From: Firmicutes bacterium M10-2
GTDB lineage: Bacteria; Bacillota_I; Bacilli_A; Erysipelotrichales; Erysipelotrichaceae
Reading direction: 5' to 3'
DNA: 64,000 nucleotides
Assembly: GCA_000403415.2 (NCBI GenBank)
Contig: KE159681.1
Span: forward strand, 56,109-120,108
Part shown: one piece after another, positions 44,008-53,607 of the stretch
Position numbering within the stretch: the first letter of the stretch is position 1
Layout of the letters: each line of letters starts with the position of its first letter
Notes under the pieces: generated by a model
What the model was told of the DNA's origin: nothing
Database searches by the model: none
The model's input: only the letters and a program-made list of their open reading frames with translations
Translations under genes and position numbers: made by a program

Positions 44008-45894
44008 TCAATCTTTTTTTTCGTCCTTTAAATGCGTATTCATCCAATTTGTAATTTCATTTAAACGGCGAATTCGATGTTTCGGTTTTCCGGTACGGGA
44101 AAGATCGTGATTTTCTTGGTGAAATACGCACATGCGCGCTTCAATATTGCGATCCAACAAAGCATTCAACATTTGAATTCCTTCCGAAAGCGGGCATCGG
44201 TAATCCTCGTCAGAATGAATGAACAATGTCGGTGTTTCGACGTTTTTCGCATAACGAATCGGCGAATGGAACCAAAGTTTTTCGATATTTTCATCCATAT
44301 TCGCAGCCTGCTGGTCTTGGGTAAAATAAGGTCCGATATCACTTGTCTGCGAAAAAGAGATCCAATTGGAAATGCTACGCTGGGATGCGGCAGCCGCAAA
44401 ACGATTTGTATGTCCGATGATCCAATTGGTCATAAACCCGCCATAGCTTCCTCCAGTAACTCCGATTTTTTTCGGATCAAGCTGTGGGACAGACGTTATC
44501 ACTTCATCCACAAAATTCATAATATCCTCATAGTCAATTGTTCCGTACTTTCCGCGAATATCGGCAAATTCATTCGATGCTCCATCCGATCCATGAGGAT
44601 TACAGTAAAACACAAAATATCCTTCACTCGCCCATACTTGCATTTCGTGATAGAACACAGTTCCGTAAACTGTTTTAGGACCACCGTGAATATCCAATAT
44701 TCCCGGATATTGTTTACCGGAATCGAAATCTTTCGGATACATGATGTATCCTAACATATCGGAGCCGTCATATCCTTTATACGAGATTGGCTGCGGAACC
44801 GATACGAACGTCTGCAAATGATTAAAAGAAGAAAGGCATTGAAGCGTATTATCTTTCACGCAATAAAGTTCTTGCAGCTTTGCTTTTTCGGCACCAATCA
44901 AAAGCAGCTCGTCTTTCCTATATCCAAACGCCTGAATCGTTCCATCCATCGCAAACACTCTTTCAAAAGAGTCAGTATAACGGAAAAGTTCAACATGATC
45001 CTTAACGGTTGTCGTAAAGTACAGATTCCCCTCATGAACAAGCATGGTATTCCCTGCAACAACTGCGCAATCGCTTCCTACGGTATTTCCGATACAAAAT
45101 CCCCAATCCCCTATCTTTTTCAAATTGTTTCCTTCAAGAATATAAAGATCAGGATTTTGATTCAATCCAAACCTCTTACAATCGGAAGCAAATACATATA
45201 CTCCTTTTTCATAAGGGGCAAAATCAAAAATCGATACCGTTTCTTTTTCAATGCACAATTCCCATTCGTTTTTTAACGGATCGATTCGATACATGGCAGG
45301 CATCAAAGAAGATTTTCGCGTCCAATTTTCCCCCACTACGTACAGCTCATCGTTATAAAGTTTGACCATTGCAGCGTCAAATAGTGGATCGGTCAATGCA
45401 GACAATGTATTATTCTGCCATAAATATAAATGATTCCTTTTTTTGTTTGTAATCCCCTGTCCGTTGATGTAAAACGGAATTTCATCAAACACTTCATAAT
45501 CGCTTTCATTCTCCTGTTCATCCTCTGTCACTGAAAAGATGATCGCTCCATTTGATAAATAACCGATCAATTGTGCGTTTTCTTTGTCAATACTCAACAC
45601 CGGAAGCGCTTCTCCTCCATTCAAAGAAAGCTCATAAAGAAAAGTTTTTCCTTTGACTTTTTTTCGATTGGAACAAAATGCGATTGTATTTTCATTTTTA
45701 AACACAAAGCTTGTTTCACTGCCAAAAGAAGTGAGCTGACGCACTTGATCTTTTTCCGCCATATACAGCACCTGATTGTAAGAATCGGTCGCTTCATTTG
45801 CCATCGCTTTCACAAATACGGCTTTATTTCCCTGAACTTTTAAATTTCCCAAAAAAGAATAAGAATATAAATCATTGATCTTGGTTTGATTCAT
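44008..45894 (-). CDS. S9-family peptidase (acylaminoacyl-peptidase-like)
   Basis: 628 residues. An N-terminal seven-bladed beta-propeller-like half (to about 360) gates the C-terminal alpha/beta-hydrolase. The catalytic triad is visible: Ser in GVTGGSYGGFMTN, Asp in FIHSDEDYRCPLSEG and His in HQENHDLSR. It cleaves short peptides or acylated N-termini. There is no signal peptide, so it is cytoplasmic. A single-gene unit. Confidence 0.93.
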   Translation of the reverse strand: MNQTKINDLYSYSFLGNLKVQGNKAVFVKAMANEATDSYNQVLYMAEKDQVRQLTSFGSETSFVFKNENTIAFCSNRKKVKGKTFLYELSLNGGEALPVLSIDKENAQLIGYLSNGAIIFSVTEDEQENESDYEVFDEIPFYINGQGITNKKRNHLYLWQNNTLSALTDPLFDAAMVKLYNDELYVVGENWTRKSSLMPAMYRIDPLKNEWELCIEKETVSIFDFAPYEKGVYVFASDCKRFGLNQNPDLYILEGNNLKKIGDWGFCIGNTVGSDCAVVAGNTMLVHEGNLYFTTTVKDHVELFRYTDSFERVFAMDGTIQAFGYRKDELLLIGAEKAKLQELYCVKDNTLQCLSSFNHLQTFVSVPQPISYKGYDGSDMLGYIMYPKDFDSGKQYPGILDIHGGPKTVYGTVFYHEMQVWASEGYFVFYCNPHGSDGASNEFADIRGKYGTIDYEDIMNFVDEVITSVPQLDPKKIGVTGGSYGGFMTNWIIGHTNRFAAAASQRSISNWISFSQTSDIGPYFTQDQQAANMDENIEKLWFHSPIRYAKNVETPTLFIHSDEDYRCPLSEGIQMLNALLDRNIEARMCVFHQENHDLSRTGKPKHRIRRLNEITNWMNTHLKDEKKD

Positions 45895-45913
45895 TTTTTT
45901 CTCCTCTTATACT

Positions 45914-45937
45914 AAAAAAGGTGGTCGCCCACCTTTT
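45914..45937 (-). terminator. Terminator between fba and the S9 peptidase gene
   Basis: Stem AAAAGGTGG/CCACCTTTT (45916-45924 with 45929-45937) with T runs on both sides, seventeen bases past the fba stop. Confidence 0.85.
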
Positions 45938-45953
45938 ATTTTTTGCGATTCAA

Positions 45954-46820
45954 TTACGCTTTATCCGCTGAACCGAAGAAGTTTACAACGTAGTCTTCAA
46001 CAAGAGCCTGGATTGCGTCAGCACCTGGTTTAAGAAGTTTACGAGGATCATATCCTTTTGGTTTATCGATTCCACCCTCTTCGATGTATTTCTTTGTCGC
46101 ATCCGCAAATACGATTTGGCATTCAGTGTTTACATTTACTTTAGAAACACCTAATGTAATGGCTTTTTTAACCATTTCTTGAGGAATACCGCTTCCTCCG
46201 TGAAGTACAAGTGGTTTTCCATTTGTTTTTTGTTGGATTTCTTCAAGAACATCAAAGTTCAATCCTTGCCAGTCAGCAGGATATTTTCCATGGATATTAC
46301 CGATACCGGCAGCCAAGAAATCAACACCAAGATCAGCGATCGTTGCGCATTCATTCGGATCAGCAACTTCACCTGCCGAAACGACACCATCTTCTTCTCC
46401 GCCGATTCCTCCGACTTCACATTCAATCGAAATTCCTTTGCCATGTGCAAGGTCGATCAATTCTTTTGATTTTTCGATATTTTCTTCAATTGGGAAGTGT
46501 GAACCATCGAACATAACAGAAGTGAATCCTGCTTCAATGGCTTTTTTTGCACCTTCATATGTTCCGTGGTCCAAATGAATTGCCACAGGAACTGTGATTC
46601 CGTAAAAATCGATGATATTCTTCACCATATCAACCGCGTTTTTATAGCCGCACATATATTTTGCCGCACCTTCAGAAACACCTAAGATAACAGGAGATTT
46701 TTTTGCTTCGCAGCCAAGCAAGATCGCTTTGATCCATTCCATGTTGTTGATGTTAAATTGGGCAATCGCGTAATGACCTTCATGAGCTTTGTTGATCATT
46801 TCAGTAGCAGATACTAACAT
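45954..46820 (-). CDS. fba: Class II fructose-bisphosphate aldolase
   Basis: 288 residues, Zn-dependent. It splits fructose-1,6-bisphosphate in glycolysis. Metal-binding His residues are in HLDHGTYEGAKKAI, in GNIHGKYPADWQ and in VLHGGSGIP. The loop EVGGIGGEEDGV is diagnostic. Codon use and length are those of a highly expressed housekeeping gene. Monocistronic. Confidence 0.97.
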   Translation of the reverse strand: MLVSATEMINKAHEGHYAIAQFNINNMEWIKAILLGCEAKKSPVILGVSEGAAKYMCGYKNAVDMVKNIIDFYGITVPVAIHLDHGTYEGAKKAIEAGFTSVMFDGSHFPIEENIEKSKELIDLAHGKGISIECEVGGIGGEEDGVVSAGEVADPNECATIADLGVDFLAAGIGNIHGKYPADWQGLNFDVLEEIQQKTNGKPLVLHGGSGIPQEMVKKAITLGVSKVNVNTECQIVFADATKKYIEEGGIDKPKGYDPRKLLKPGADAIQALVEDYVVNFFGSADKA

Positions 46821-46937
46821 TACTATTTTCCTCCTTTAGTAAATCCTTTTTTTCATCATCAATATTTTACTCCATTCCAAATCGTTTGAAAAGGAAAAAA
46901 TGAAAACGTTAAAAAAACTACGGATTTTCGGCGTTTC

Positions 46938-47861
46938 TTATCCCACATTTTCATTAAAACGTCGGGATCGTCCCAACAACGGACAAAGAACAGCTAAAGC
47001 CTGAATGCGTTCTATAATCCGAAGCGCTGCAACTTCCGCGCTTTCTTCTCGCACTTTGGCGTATTGTTTTTTTAGTTCCGGAAGCGTATAGTTGCTTGAA
47101 AAATACGTTTTCAGACGATTGTTCATTCGATATTCCAGGATAGGAAATAAGATTTCGTCCCTTGTCCACGCACTGATGCTTTCCGAACCGATATCATCCA
47201 AAAAAAGGACATCACAAAATTTCATGCGTGAAATCATGGTCAGCCGATACTTGGAATCGGTCATATTTTGTTTGAGATCCTGTACGCATTGAGGAAGATT
47301 CACGAAGGAAACCGTCATTCCGTCTTTCGCGTAATGATTGGCTGCCATACGGCATAAATACGTTTTTCCAGTTCCGGGCTGGCCGTACAAATAAACGCCC
47401 CTATCCGTTTCATAGGAGCTTGTCATCGCAACGAACGCTTCAATGTATTCATGGCTTTCTTTTTCAAGCTTAATGTTCTCTTCATTGATGAGCAAGTCGT
47501 TGTAAGAACCATCAAAAATCTTGTAGTTTCTGCGATGCATCATCCTTTTTTCTTCTTCCCGTTCATATTTGCACGCTCGATAAATATCCATCAAAAAACC
47601 TTGGTCGTCCACATCCAATGTCTGCACACGCCCGGTCAAAGGCTGTATGCAATAACGAAGTCCCTGACATCCTTGGCATTTGGAAAGACGCTCGAGCCAT
47701 GCGATGAATTTCGATGAATACTCATCCAGTATGGATAAGGGCAAATTGTGCTGTTTTAAAAAGTTTCGGATACGCGCATCCTTCCTCAAAGCTTCGATCT
47801 GAAGAAAGCGCTGCTTTTTCTGTTCTTCGCTCAGTTCGAATTTTATCGTTTGTCGTTCCAT
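46938..47861 (-). CDS. dnaI: Primosomal protein DnaI, helicase loader
   Basis: 307 residues. An N-terminal helicase-binding domain with zinc ligands (CQGCQGLRYC) is followed by an AAA+ ATPase: Walker A YGQPGTGKTYLCRM, Walker B CDVLFLDDIGSES and a sensor SNYTLPEL. It loads the replicative helicase at oriC or stalled forks together with DnaB and DnaD. It follows dnaB by eleven bases and is the last gene of the mreC-to-dnaI run. Confidence 0.95.
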   Translation of the reverse strand: MERQTIKFELSEEQKKQRFLQIEALRKDARIRNFLKQHNLPLSILDEYSSKFIAWLERLSKCQGCQGLRYCIQPLTGRVQTLDVDDQGFLMDIYRACKYEREEEKRMMHRRNYKIFDGSYNDLLINEENIKLEKESHEYIEAFVAMTSSYETDRGVYLYGQPGTGKTYLCRMAANHYAKDGMTVSFVNLPQCVQDLKQNMTDSKYRLTMISRMKFCDVLFLDDIGSESISAWTRDEILFPILEYRMNNRLKTYFSSNYTLPELKKQYAKVREESAEVAALRIIERIQALAVLCPLLGRSRRFNENVG

Positions 47862-47872
47862 TTCCTATTTCC

Positions 47873-49012
47873 CTACGCTTTCTTTTGCAGAGCTAACGCC
47901 TTAGCAAGAAGTTCCTCATCAGGTGGTGTGCTTTCCTGTTTGCTGTACCATTCCGGCAGGCTCTGGTTGACTTCTTTTCTGGAAGTATAGCTATTCGTTT
48001 TCTGCGATTCGATATATTGAACCGCTTCCTGTCTTGTTTTAATCTTCAACCGATTCCATGTCGAAGCCACCTTTTCCACATATGCTCTTTGAAATTTTTG
48101 ATTGGTCGCTTCCAACGTATATTCGATCAATATGTTGACAACTTCGTTGGAAAATCCATAGTTCGTACTCAAGTTCATGATCAAATTCTCATCGGCTTTA
48201 GCAATCGGCGCACTTTGTCGGGATTGGAAAAAATGCATCGGAGCCATTTGATATGGATCATCCATTGTTTGAATCGGCTTTTTCAACGATCCGTGAACAA
48301 TCCGTTCCAAAGTGGCCGGTATAAATTCATGTGTATGCGGATTTGTGGATCTGTTCACATATTTTTTCATTTCTATCGGCGTGATACCATAAATAGATGC
48401 CAAAGAAGCAATTAGATCAAGATTGCTTTTGGTTCGATAACGCGGAGGAAAAATACGATCCATTCCTTCAAGAAAGGATTCAAAATCAAAACCGGATTCT
48501 TGTTTCGGCTCATTTGGACGAAGTATGCTCATCATTGCTTCCTGCTCCTCGTTCCAGTTTTGCAGACGGGCACTATCAAACGGTTTTGTGATTTCCACCA
48601 TTCCTTCTTTTTCATCATCCTCAAATAAAAAATGAAGTTTGAGAAGATCGTATGTTTTCGAACCTAACTGAGCAACCATAAGACGTCCGAATGTATTATC
48701 TTTTAAAAAGTTATATGCACTAAGCGGAGGAATAATCTCAAACACATATTCTCTTCCTCCGGCTTTGATATATGTTTTCAGCAAGCGGAATTCTTCTAAT
48801 GTTTGGCGTGCTGCTTCGAATCGCTTCTCGCTTAATCCGCTGTACTTGATCAATTGTTCCGCTGTGCTTGTGCGATTGACAAAGCTGTGCAGCAAATGAT
48901 AAAGCATAAAACTGCTGTCCTTGATCAAAGGCCGATACAACAAAACGAGAACCTGCTCATAATCGGACATATAGGGTTTCTTTTCAATGATTTTCACTGT
49001 GCCTTTTTTCAA
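47873..49012 (-). CDS. dnaB: DnaB, replication initiation and helicase-loading protein (Firmicutes type)
   Basis: 379 residues. A winged-helix N-terminus (YEQVLVLLYRPLIKDSSFMLYHLL) and two DnaD-like domains follow. One around 285-340 contains NYGFSNEVVNILIEYTLEATNQK and ASTWNRLKIKTRQEAV (YxxxIxxxW-type motif). This is the membrane-attachment/initiation protein of Gram-positives, not the E. coli helicase of the same name. Adjacent to dnaI as in Bacillus. Confidence 0.9.
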   Translation of the reverse strand: MKKGTVKIIEKKPYMSDYEQVLVLLYRPLIKDSSFMLYHLLHSFVNRTSTAEQLIKYSGLSEKRFEAARQTLEEFRLLKTYIKAGGREYVFEIIPPLSAYNFLKDNTFGRLMVAQLGSKTYDLLKLHFLFEDDEKEGMVEITKPFDSARLQNWNEEQEAMMSILRPNEPKQESGFDFESFLEGMDRIFPPRYRTKSNLDLIASLASIYGITPIEMKKYVNRSTNPHTHEFIPATLERIVHGSLKKPIQTMDDPYQMAPMHFFQSRQSAPIAKADENLIMNLSTNYGFSNEVVNILIEYTLEATNQKFQRAYVEKVASTWNRLKIKTRQEAVQYIESQKTNSYTSRKEVNQSLPEWYSKQESTPPDEELLAKALALQKKA

Positions 49013-49013
49013 T

Positions 49014-49655
49014 TTACCGCAACCTTTCTTCGTAGTGTAAAACAGTTCGTTTGAGCTGATCGAACGATCCCGAATTATCGATCACGATCGTACTTTGTGC
49101 TCGTTTTTGATCCTGGCTCCATTGATTTTCGATTCGCATCTTTGCTTGTTCATACGAAAAATTTCGATATTTCATCAATCGTTCGATGGCGGTCTGTTCA
49201 TTGCATACAACACACCAAATTTCATCAAAACACGATTGAGCGCCAATCTCAAACAGGATTGGCATTTCCACAAACAGAATTTTTGCGTTTTGTCTGCCCA
49301 CCCATGTATTCACTTCTTCGAATATGAGCGGATGAAGCAAAGACTCCACTTCTCTTTTCTTTTTCGGATCGCAAAAAATCTTATTTGCCATATGCTGTTT
49401 ATCGATTTTTCCGTCTTTTAAAGCGATATAATCAAGAGTCTTTAATTGTTCGAATCCTTTTTGCCCCGGTTCAAGTAAGCGTGCATTCACAGCATCGCAA
49501 TCAATAACCGGATATGTTTGAGCCAGCAATTTTGCCACTGTGCTCTTTCCGGAACCGATCGTTCCGGTCAACCCGATTATTTTCTGATCTGGCAAGTGGG
49601 ACAAAAATAAGTGCTTCGACCTTTCAGTTTGATTTTTTCGATTGGCTGCTGACAT
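49014..49655 (-). CDS. coaE: Dephospho-CoA kinase
   Basis: 213 residues as given. The P-loop GLTGTIGSGKST and the later DCDAVNARLLEPG fit CoaE, which phosphorylates the 3' hydroxyl of dephospho-CoA. The start is doubtful: the ATG at 49655 gives a long overlap (79 bases) with mutM and 23 residues before the conserved PDQKIIGLTG. TTG codons at 49604 and 49595 would give the usual length. It is followed by dnaB after two bases. Confidence 0.92.
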   Translation of the reverse strand: MSAANRKNQTERSKHLFLSHLPDQKIIGLTGTIGSGKSTVAKLLAQTYPVIDCDAVNARLLEPGQKGFEQLKTLDYIALKDGKIDKQHMANKIFCDPKKKREVESLLHPLIFEEVNTWVGRQNAKILFVEMPILFEIGAQSCFDEIWCVVCNEQTAIERLMKYRNFSYEQAKMRIENQWSQDQKRAQSTIVIDNSGSFDQLKRTVLHYEERLR

Positions 49656-50404
49656 TCAACACAAGCCTCCCCTTCTTTTTGATGTGCTTTTAATTTTAAC
49701 TGAAATCTCCCTGTAACTCCAAGGGAGGACGTATACGATCGAATCGTCGTTCCTCCCGCCTTGATTGCTCCGTAAAGAATCCGTTTTGTTTCTTCAACGA
49801 TCTTATCACAATCACTACGGTCCAAATGACCGGCTATACTGCGAGGATCAAGTTTTGACGCAAATAAGATTTCATCCGCGTAAATATTGCCGATTCCGGC
49901 AATGACCGACTGGTCAAGAAGGACGCTTTTGATCTCTTTTTTCGAATTTCTCGTTTTTTCATAAAGATAGGATCCGGTCGCTTCGCAAAAATCCACTCCA
50001 ACATTGGCAAAGCAAGGAAGATCGGAAATACGATCGGTTTTCGGATACAAATACATACGTCCGAATTTTCGGGTATCGTGATAACACAAATAACGTCCGT
50101 CAGCCAATGTGAATATCGCATGAATGTGTTTGTCTTTCGGATCAGGATATTCATCGAAAAGATAAAATTTCCCTTCCATTCGTAAATGTGCGATCCAGTC
50201 ATAATCTTGTGTTTCGAATCCAAGATATTTTCCCAGCCTAAAAAATCGTTCGATCTTTTGATGCCGGAGCTTTTCCTCAAATTGCTCCTTGTTCAAGTTT
50301 TCCGTTAATTTTTCATGAAAGATTTCGACTTTTTCGATCGGAACATCTTTTATTTGTTTTTCCAAGGTCGTAAGGACCGTTTGTACTTCTGGTGCTTCCG
50401 GCAT
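49577..50404 (-). CDS. mutM: Formamidopyrimidine-DNA glycosylase
   Basis: 275 residues. It removes oxidised purines such as 8-oxoguanine. The N-terminus MPEAPEVQTVL has the catalytic Pro2 and Glu3, and the C-terminal zinc finger CVECQQPIEKIKLKGRSTYFCP is complete. GIGNIYADEILF is the helix-two-turn-helix. It overlaps polA by one base and coaE by a long stretch, an arrangement also seen in other Firmicutes (polA-mutM-coaE). Confidence 0.96.
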   Translation of the reverse strand: MPEAPEVQTVLTTLEKQIKDVPIEKVEIFHEKLTENLNKEQFEEKLRHQKIERFFRLGKYLGFETQDYDWIAHLRMEGKFYLFDEYPDPKDKHIHAIFTLADGRYLCYHDTRKFGRMYLYPKTDRISDLPCFANVGVDFCEATGSYLYEKTRNSKKEIKSVLLDQSVIAGIGNIYADEILFASKLDPRSIAGHLDRSDCDKIVEETKRILYGAIKAGGTTIRSYTSSLGVTGRFQLKLKAHQKEGEACVECQQPIEKIKLKGRSTYFCPTCQIRK

Positions 50405-52974
50405 TATTTGGCCTCATACCAGTTTTGTCCCACTTCAATCGAAGCTTTTAAAGGAACTTGTAAATCCATCGCGTGATCCATCGTATCTTGTACAAGTTTT
50501 ACGATTGGATCGACTTCATCATCCGGAACAAGCAAGATCAGCTCATCGTGAATTTGTAAAAGCATCTTAGCTTCAAAACCTTGCTGAGTCAATGCTTTGT
50601 TCATTTGGATCATAGCCATCTTGATCAGATCGGCAGCACTTCCCTGAATCGGTGCATTCATTGCGGCACGCTTTCCGAATTCTTTTGTCATATAGTTCTT
50701 ATCGTTGATTTCCGGAATCATCCGCCTTCTGTGCATGAGTGTTTCCACATAACCGTTTTGTTCACAGAAAGCAATGGTTTTTTCCATGTACTGACGAATA
50801 TTCGGATACGATTCAAAGTACGTAGCCATAAATTCTTTGGCCTCCTGTCTTGAAATATTCAAAGTTTGAGCTAAGCCGAATTCAGTTTGTCCGTATACGA
50901 TTCCGAAATTAACTGTTTTTGCCACACGACGCATATGTGCATCTACCTCATCAGGTTGGACTCCAAACAATTCGCATGCTGTTTTTGTATGGATATCAAT
51001 ATCATGGCAGAATGCGTCGATCATATTATATTCGTTGGCCATGTGAGCAAGCATCCGCAATTCGATTTGCGAATAATCGGCTGAAATTAATTTATATCCC
51101 TTTGGAGCAACAAAAATCTTGCGAATCTCCTTTCCTTCTTCATCTTTAATGGAAATATTTTGAAGGTTCGGATCCGACGAGGACAAACGACCTGTTTGGG
51201 TCATTGTCTGATTAAACGTCGTATAGATCTTTCCACCATGAATATATCGCGCCAGACCGATAATGTATGTAGACATAATCTTGGAATATTTTTTATATTC
51301 CAGGATATCGTCAATGATTGGATGGGCATGTTTTAATTTTTCCAACACATCGGCGGCTGTGGAGCGTTTTTTCCCTGTTTTGAGTTTGAGCTCATCAAAC
51401 AGCACAATTCCCAATTGTTTTGGAGAGTCAATGTTGAAAGAATGTCCTGCATATCCGTAAATACGATCCATCAATTCATCCATCTTTTCTTGGTATTGGC
51501 GGCGCAGCTGTTCGAGTTTTTCTTCATTTACATTGATTCCGGTTCGCTCCATATCATAAAGAATCGATACCAGCGGAAGTTCGATTTCATGATACAAATC
51601 GGCCATGTCTTGTTGATGAAGCTCATCAAGGATCACAAGTTTCTTTTTTTCGATCTGCATACTCAACGAACAAATTTCCGGAACCATTCTATCTTCGCTG
51701 TATCCTCCAAGCGTTTTCTTTGCAAGATATTTCCAATTTTCCGGCAAAGTAATGTGAAGTGCTTCAAGCAAATAATCCATATTCGTAGCTTGTGAATAAA
51801 GAAGAAAGCTTGCAAGGTGATAGTCCTGCACAAATGTCGGCACAGTAAAACCATAGCGGTCGAGCAAATGCATCACCATTTTCGCATTCCACGTTTCCAA
51901 GGTCTTATTTTCATTCAGCTCACGAATAAATGCCGCATCCTTGGAGGCTGCCTCTAACGGCAAATAGTATGCTTTCGTACGTGTCGGAAACATAAAGCCA
52001 TATAAAGTTTGTTCAAGGAACGGTTCATCGCTGGCAACAGCTAAAAAGAAAAGGTCTTCTGTATCGGGAAGAGGGACTTCATCCAAAGAAGAAATGGTTT
52101 CATATTCGTATTGTCTGGCAGGAGCTTTTTCTTCCTGATCAAGCAAGGAACGCATTTCATATTTTTGATAAAACGCATTGGCATCATGATCTTGATAACT
52201 TAGATCAGCCAGCGAAAACGGAATCTCCATATCGGTATAGATGGTTGCCAATTCTTTGGACAAGAAAGCGGACTCTTTACCGTTTTCGAGCTTTTCTTTC
52301 ATCTTTCCTTTTATTTCATCAATATGTTCATACACACCTTCTACGCTTTGGTATTGATGAAGAAGCTTGAGTGCCGTTTTTTCTCCGACCCCTTTGACTC
52401 CCGGAATATTGTCGGAAGCATCGCCCATCAATCCTTTGAGATCAATAATCTGATTTGGAGTCAGATCATAGGCGTCTTTCAAGGCTTTTTCATCCATGAG
52501 ATCCATTTCACTCAATCCCTTTTTCATCAGCAAAACACGAGTTGTCGCATCAATCAATTGAAGAAGATCGCGATCGCTAGTTAGGATCACAGTATCCATT
52601 TCGGGGGTTTCTTTGGCCACCGTTCCAATGATGTCATCGGCTTCATAGCCTTCTTGTTCATACCGAGGCACATGGACTTCATCCAAATATTCGCGAACGA
52701 TCGGCATTTGCAAGATCAGATCTTCATCCAGTTCTTTTCTTGTTCCTTTATAGTTTTCAAACGCTTCATGGCGAAAGGTTGGTTTTCCTGCATCCCACGC
52801 AACAAGGATCGCATCAGGTTCAATGAGCTGAATGGCTTTCTGCATCATCACAATAAAGCCAAACACTGCGTTGGTCGGAATGCCAGAGGACGTTGACATC
52901 CGATTTGTATAGGCGGTTGCATAATATGCTCGAAAGAGCATGGAGTTCCCGTCGATCAATAATAATTTTTTCAC
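50404..52974 (-). CDS. polA: DNA polymerase I
   Basis: 856 residues from a GTG at 52974, with AAGGAGG upstream; the frame is open 21 codons further but lacks a signal. A 5'-3' exonuclease domain (1-290, LLIDGNSMLFRAYYA, TSDRDLLQLID, IPGVKGVGEKTA) is followed by a central exonuclease-like domain without the acidic catalytic residues, so it is probably not proofreading. The polymerase follows (motif A SADYSQIELRMLAHM, motif B KTVNFGIVYGQ, motif C LQIHDELIL). It acts in repair and primer removal. Confidence 0.97.
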   Translation of the reverse strand: MKKLLLIDGNSMLFRAYYATAYTNRMSTSSGIPTNAVFGFIVMMQKAIQLIEPDAILVAWDAGKPTFRHEAFENYKGTRKELDEDLILQMPIVREYLDEVHVPRYEQEGYEADDIIGTVAKETPEMDTVILTSDRDLLQLIDATTRVLLMKKGLSEMDLMDEKALKDAYDLTPNQIIDLKGLMGDASDNIPGVKGVGEKTALKLLHQYQSVEGVYEHIDEIKGKMKEKLENGKESAFLSKELATIYTDMEIPFSLADLSYQDHDANAFYQKYEMRSLLDQEEKAPARQYEYETISSLDEVPLPDTEDLFFLAVASDEPFLEQTLYGFMFPTRTKAYYLPLEAASKDAAFIRELNENKTLETWNAKMVMHLLDRYGFTVPTFVQDYHLASFLLYSQATNMDYLLEALHITLPENWKYLAKKTLGGYSEDRMVPEICSLSMQIEKKKLVILDELHQQDMADLYHEIELPLVSILYDMERTGINVNEEKLEQLRRQYQEKMDELMDRIYGYAGHSFNIDSPKQLGIVLFDELKLKTGKKRSTAADVLEKLKHAHPIIDDILEYKKYSKIMSTYIIGLARYIHGGKIYTTFNQTMTQTGRLSSSDPNLQNISIKDEEGKEIRKIFVAPKGYKLISADYSQIELRMLAHMANEYNMIDAFCHDIDIHTKTACELFGVQPDEVDAHMRRVAKTVNFGIVYGQTEFGLAQTLNISRQEAKEFMATYFESYPNIRQYMEKTIAFCEQNGYVETLMHRRRMIPEINDKNYMTKEFGKRAAMNAPIQGSAADLIKMAMIQMNKALTQQGFEAKMLLQIHDELILLVPDDEVDPIVKLVQDTMDHAMDLQVPLKASIEVGQNWYEAK

Positions 52975-53015
52975 GTTGTTCCTCCTTTTTGTCTGGAATA
53001 TCTTCATTGTAGCAC

Positions 53016-53055
53016 AAATCCCGGAAACAAACGGCAACGCTTATCTCCGGGATTT
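53016..53055. repeat. Inverted repeat at the mreD-polA junction
   Basis: Perfect nine-base arms AAATCCCGG/CCGGGATTT (53016-53024 with 53047-53055), 22 bases apart, overlapping the mreD stop. There is no T tail, so it is unlikely to terminate. It could stabilise or process the mRNA between mreD and polA. Confidence 0.6.
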
Positions 53056-53607
53056 ATGGACTTGTTTGATTTTTTGGCGAACACGTTTTTGTTCGCGAAG
53101 ATTTCGAATCTTAAAAAAACGAGACATTACTTGTTCGATATACATCAAAAACAAAATTTCGACACTATCCAGTACAATGGTCAGAAGTTCCATATGTAAA
53201 AACCATGTGATAAACGACGGATAGTCCTGAGAAAAGATTCGAAGCAAGCAATAAGGGATAAGATCAAATAATATGACAAACGCGAAAATAACGAGAAATT
53301 TTCTTTGGTCTGTCGTCATATAACGATTGCATATACCAATCAGAAAACCTGAAACCCCAAACAACAACGCATAAAAACCGAAGCTGTTTGCGAATAAAAT
53401 ACCGAAAAACAATCCTATAGAAACAGAAATCAAAATTCGATTCAGCCAGGATTTATCATTAAGATATACAAGCATACCGATAAAAGTAAAATGCGGGATA
53501 AAACTATAGCCTGCATAGGTAAAATCGATCGGAAACCCAAACGTGATTAATGAATCCAGTAGTCCAAGTCCTAAAAAACCTAAAACAACAATTTGCGATT
53601 TTTTCAT
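53041..53607 (-). CDS. mreD: Rod shape-determining protein MreD
   Basis: 188 residues, about six membrane helices. The helix pattern and position just after mreC are those of MreD, part of the elongasome with MreC and RodA. The family has low sequence conservation, so order counts most. Overlaps mreC by four bases. Confidence 0.83.
   Translation of the reverse strand: MKKSQIVVLGFLGLGLLDSLITFGFPIDFTYAGYSFIPHFTFIGMLVYLNDKSWLNRILISVSIGLFFGILFANSFGFYALLFGVSGFLIGICNRYMTTDQRKFLVIFAFVILFDLIPYCLLRIFSQDYPSFITWFLHMELLTIVLDSVEILFLMYIEQVMSRFFKIRNLREQKRVRQKIKQVHKSRR

Noticed and set aside
44077..44754. 225-codon plus-strand frame opposite the S9 peptidase gene
   Set aside because: Antisense shadow of a clear peptidase with full catalytic triad.
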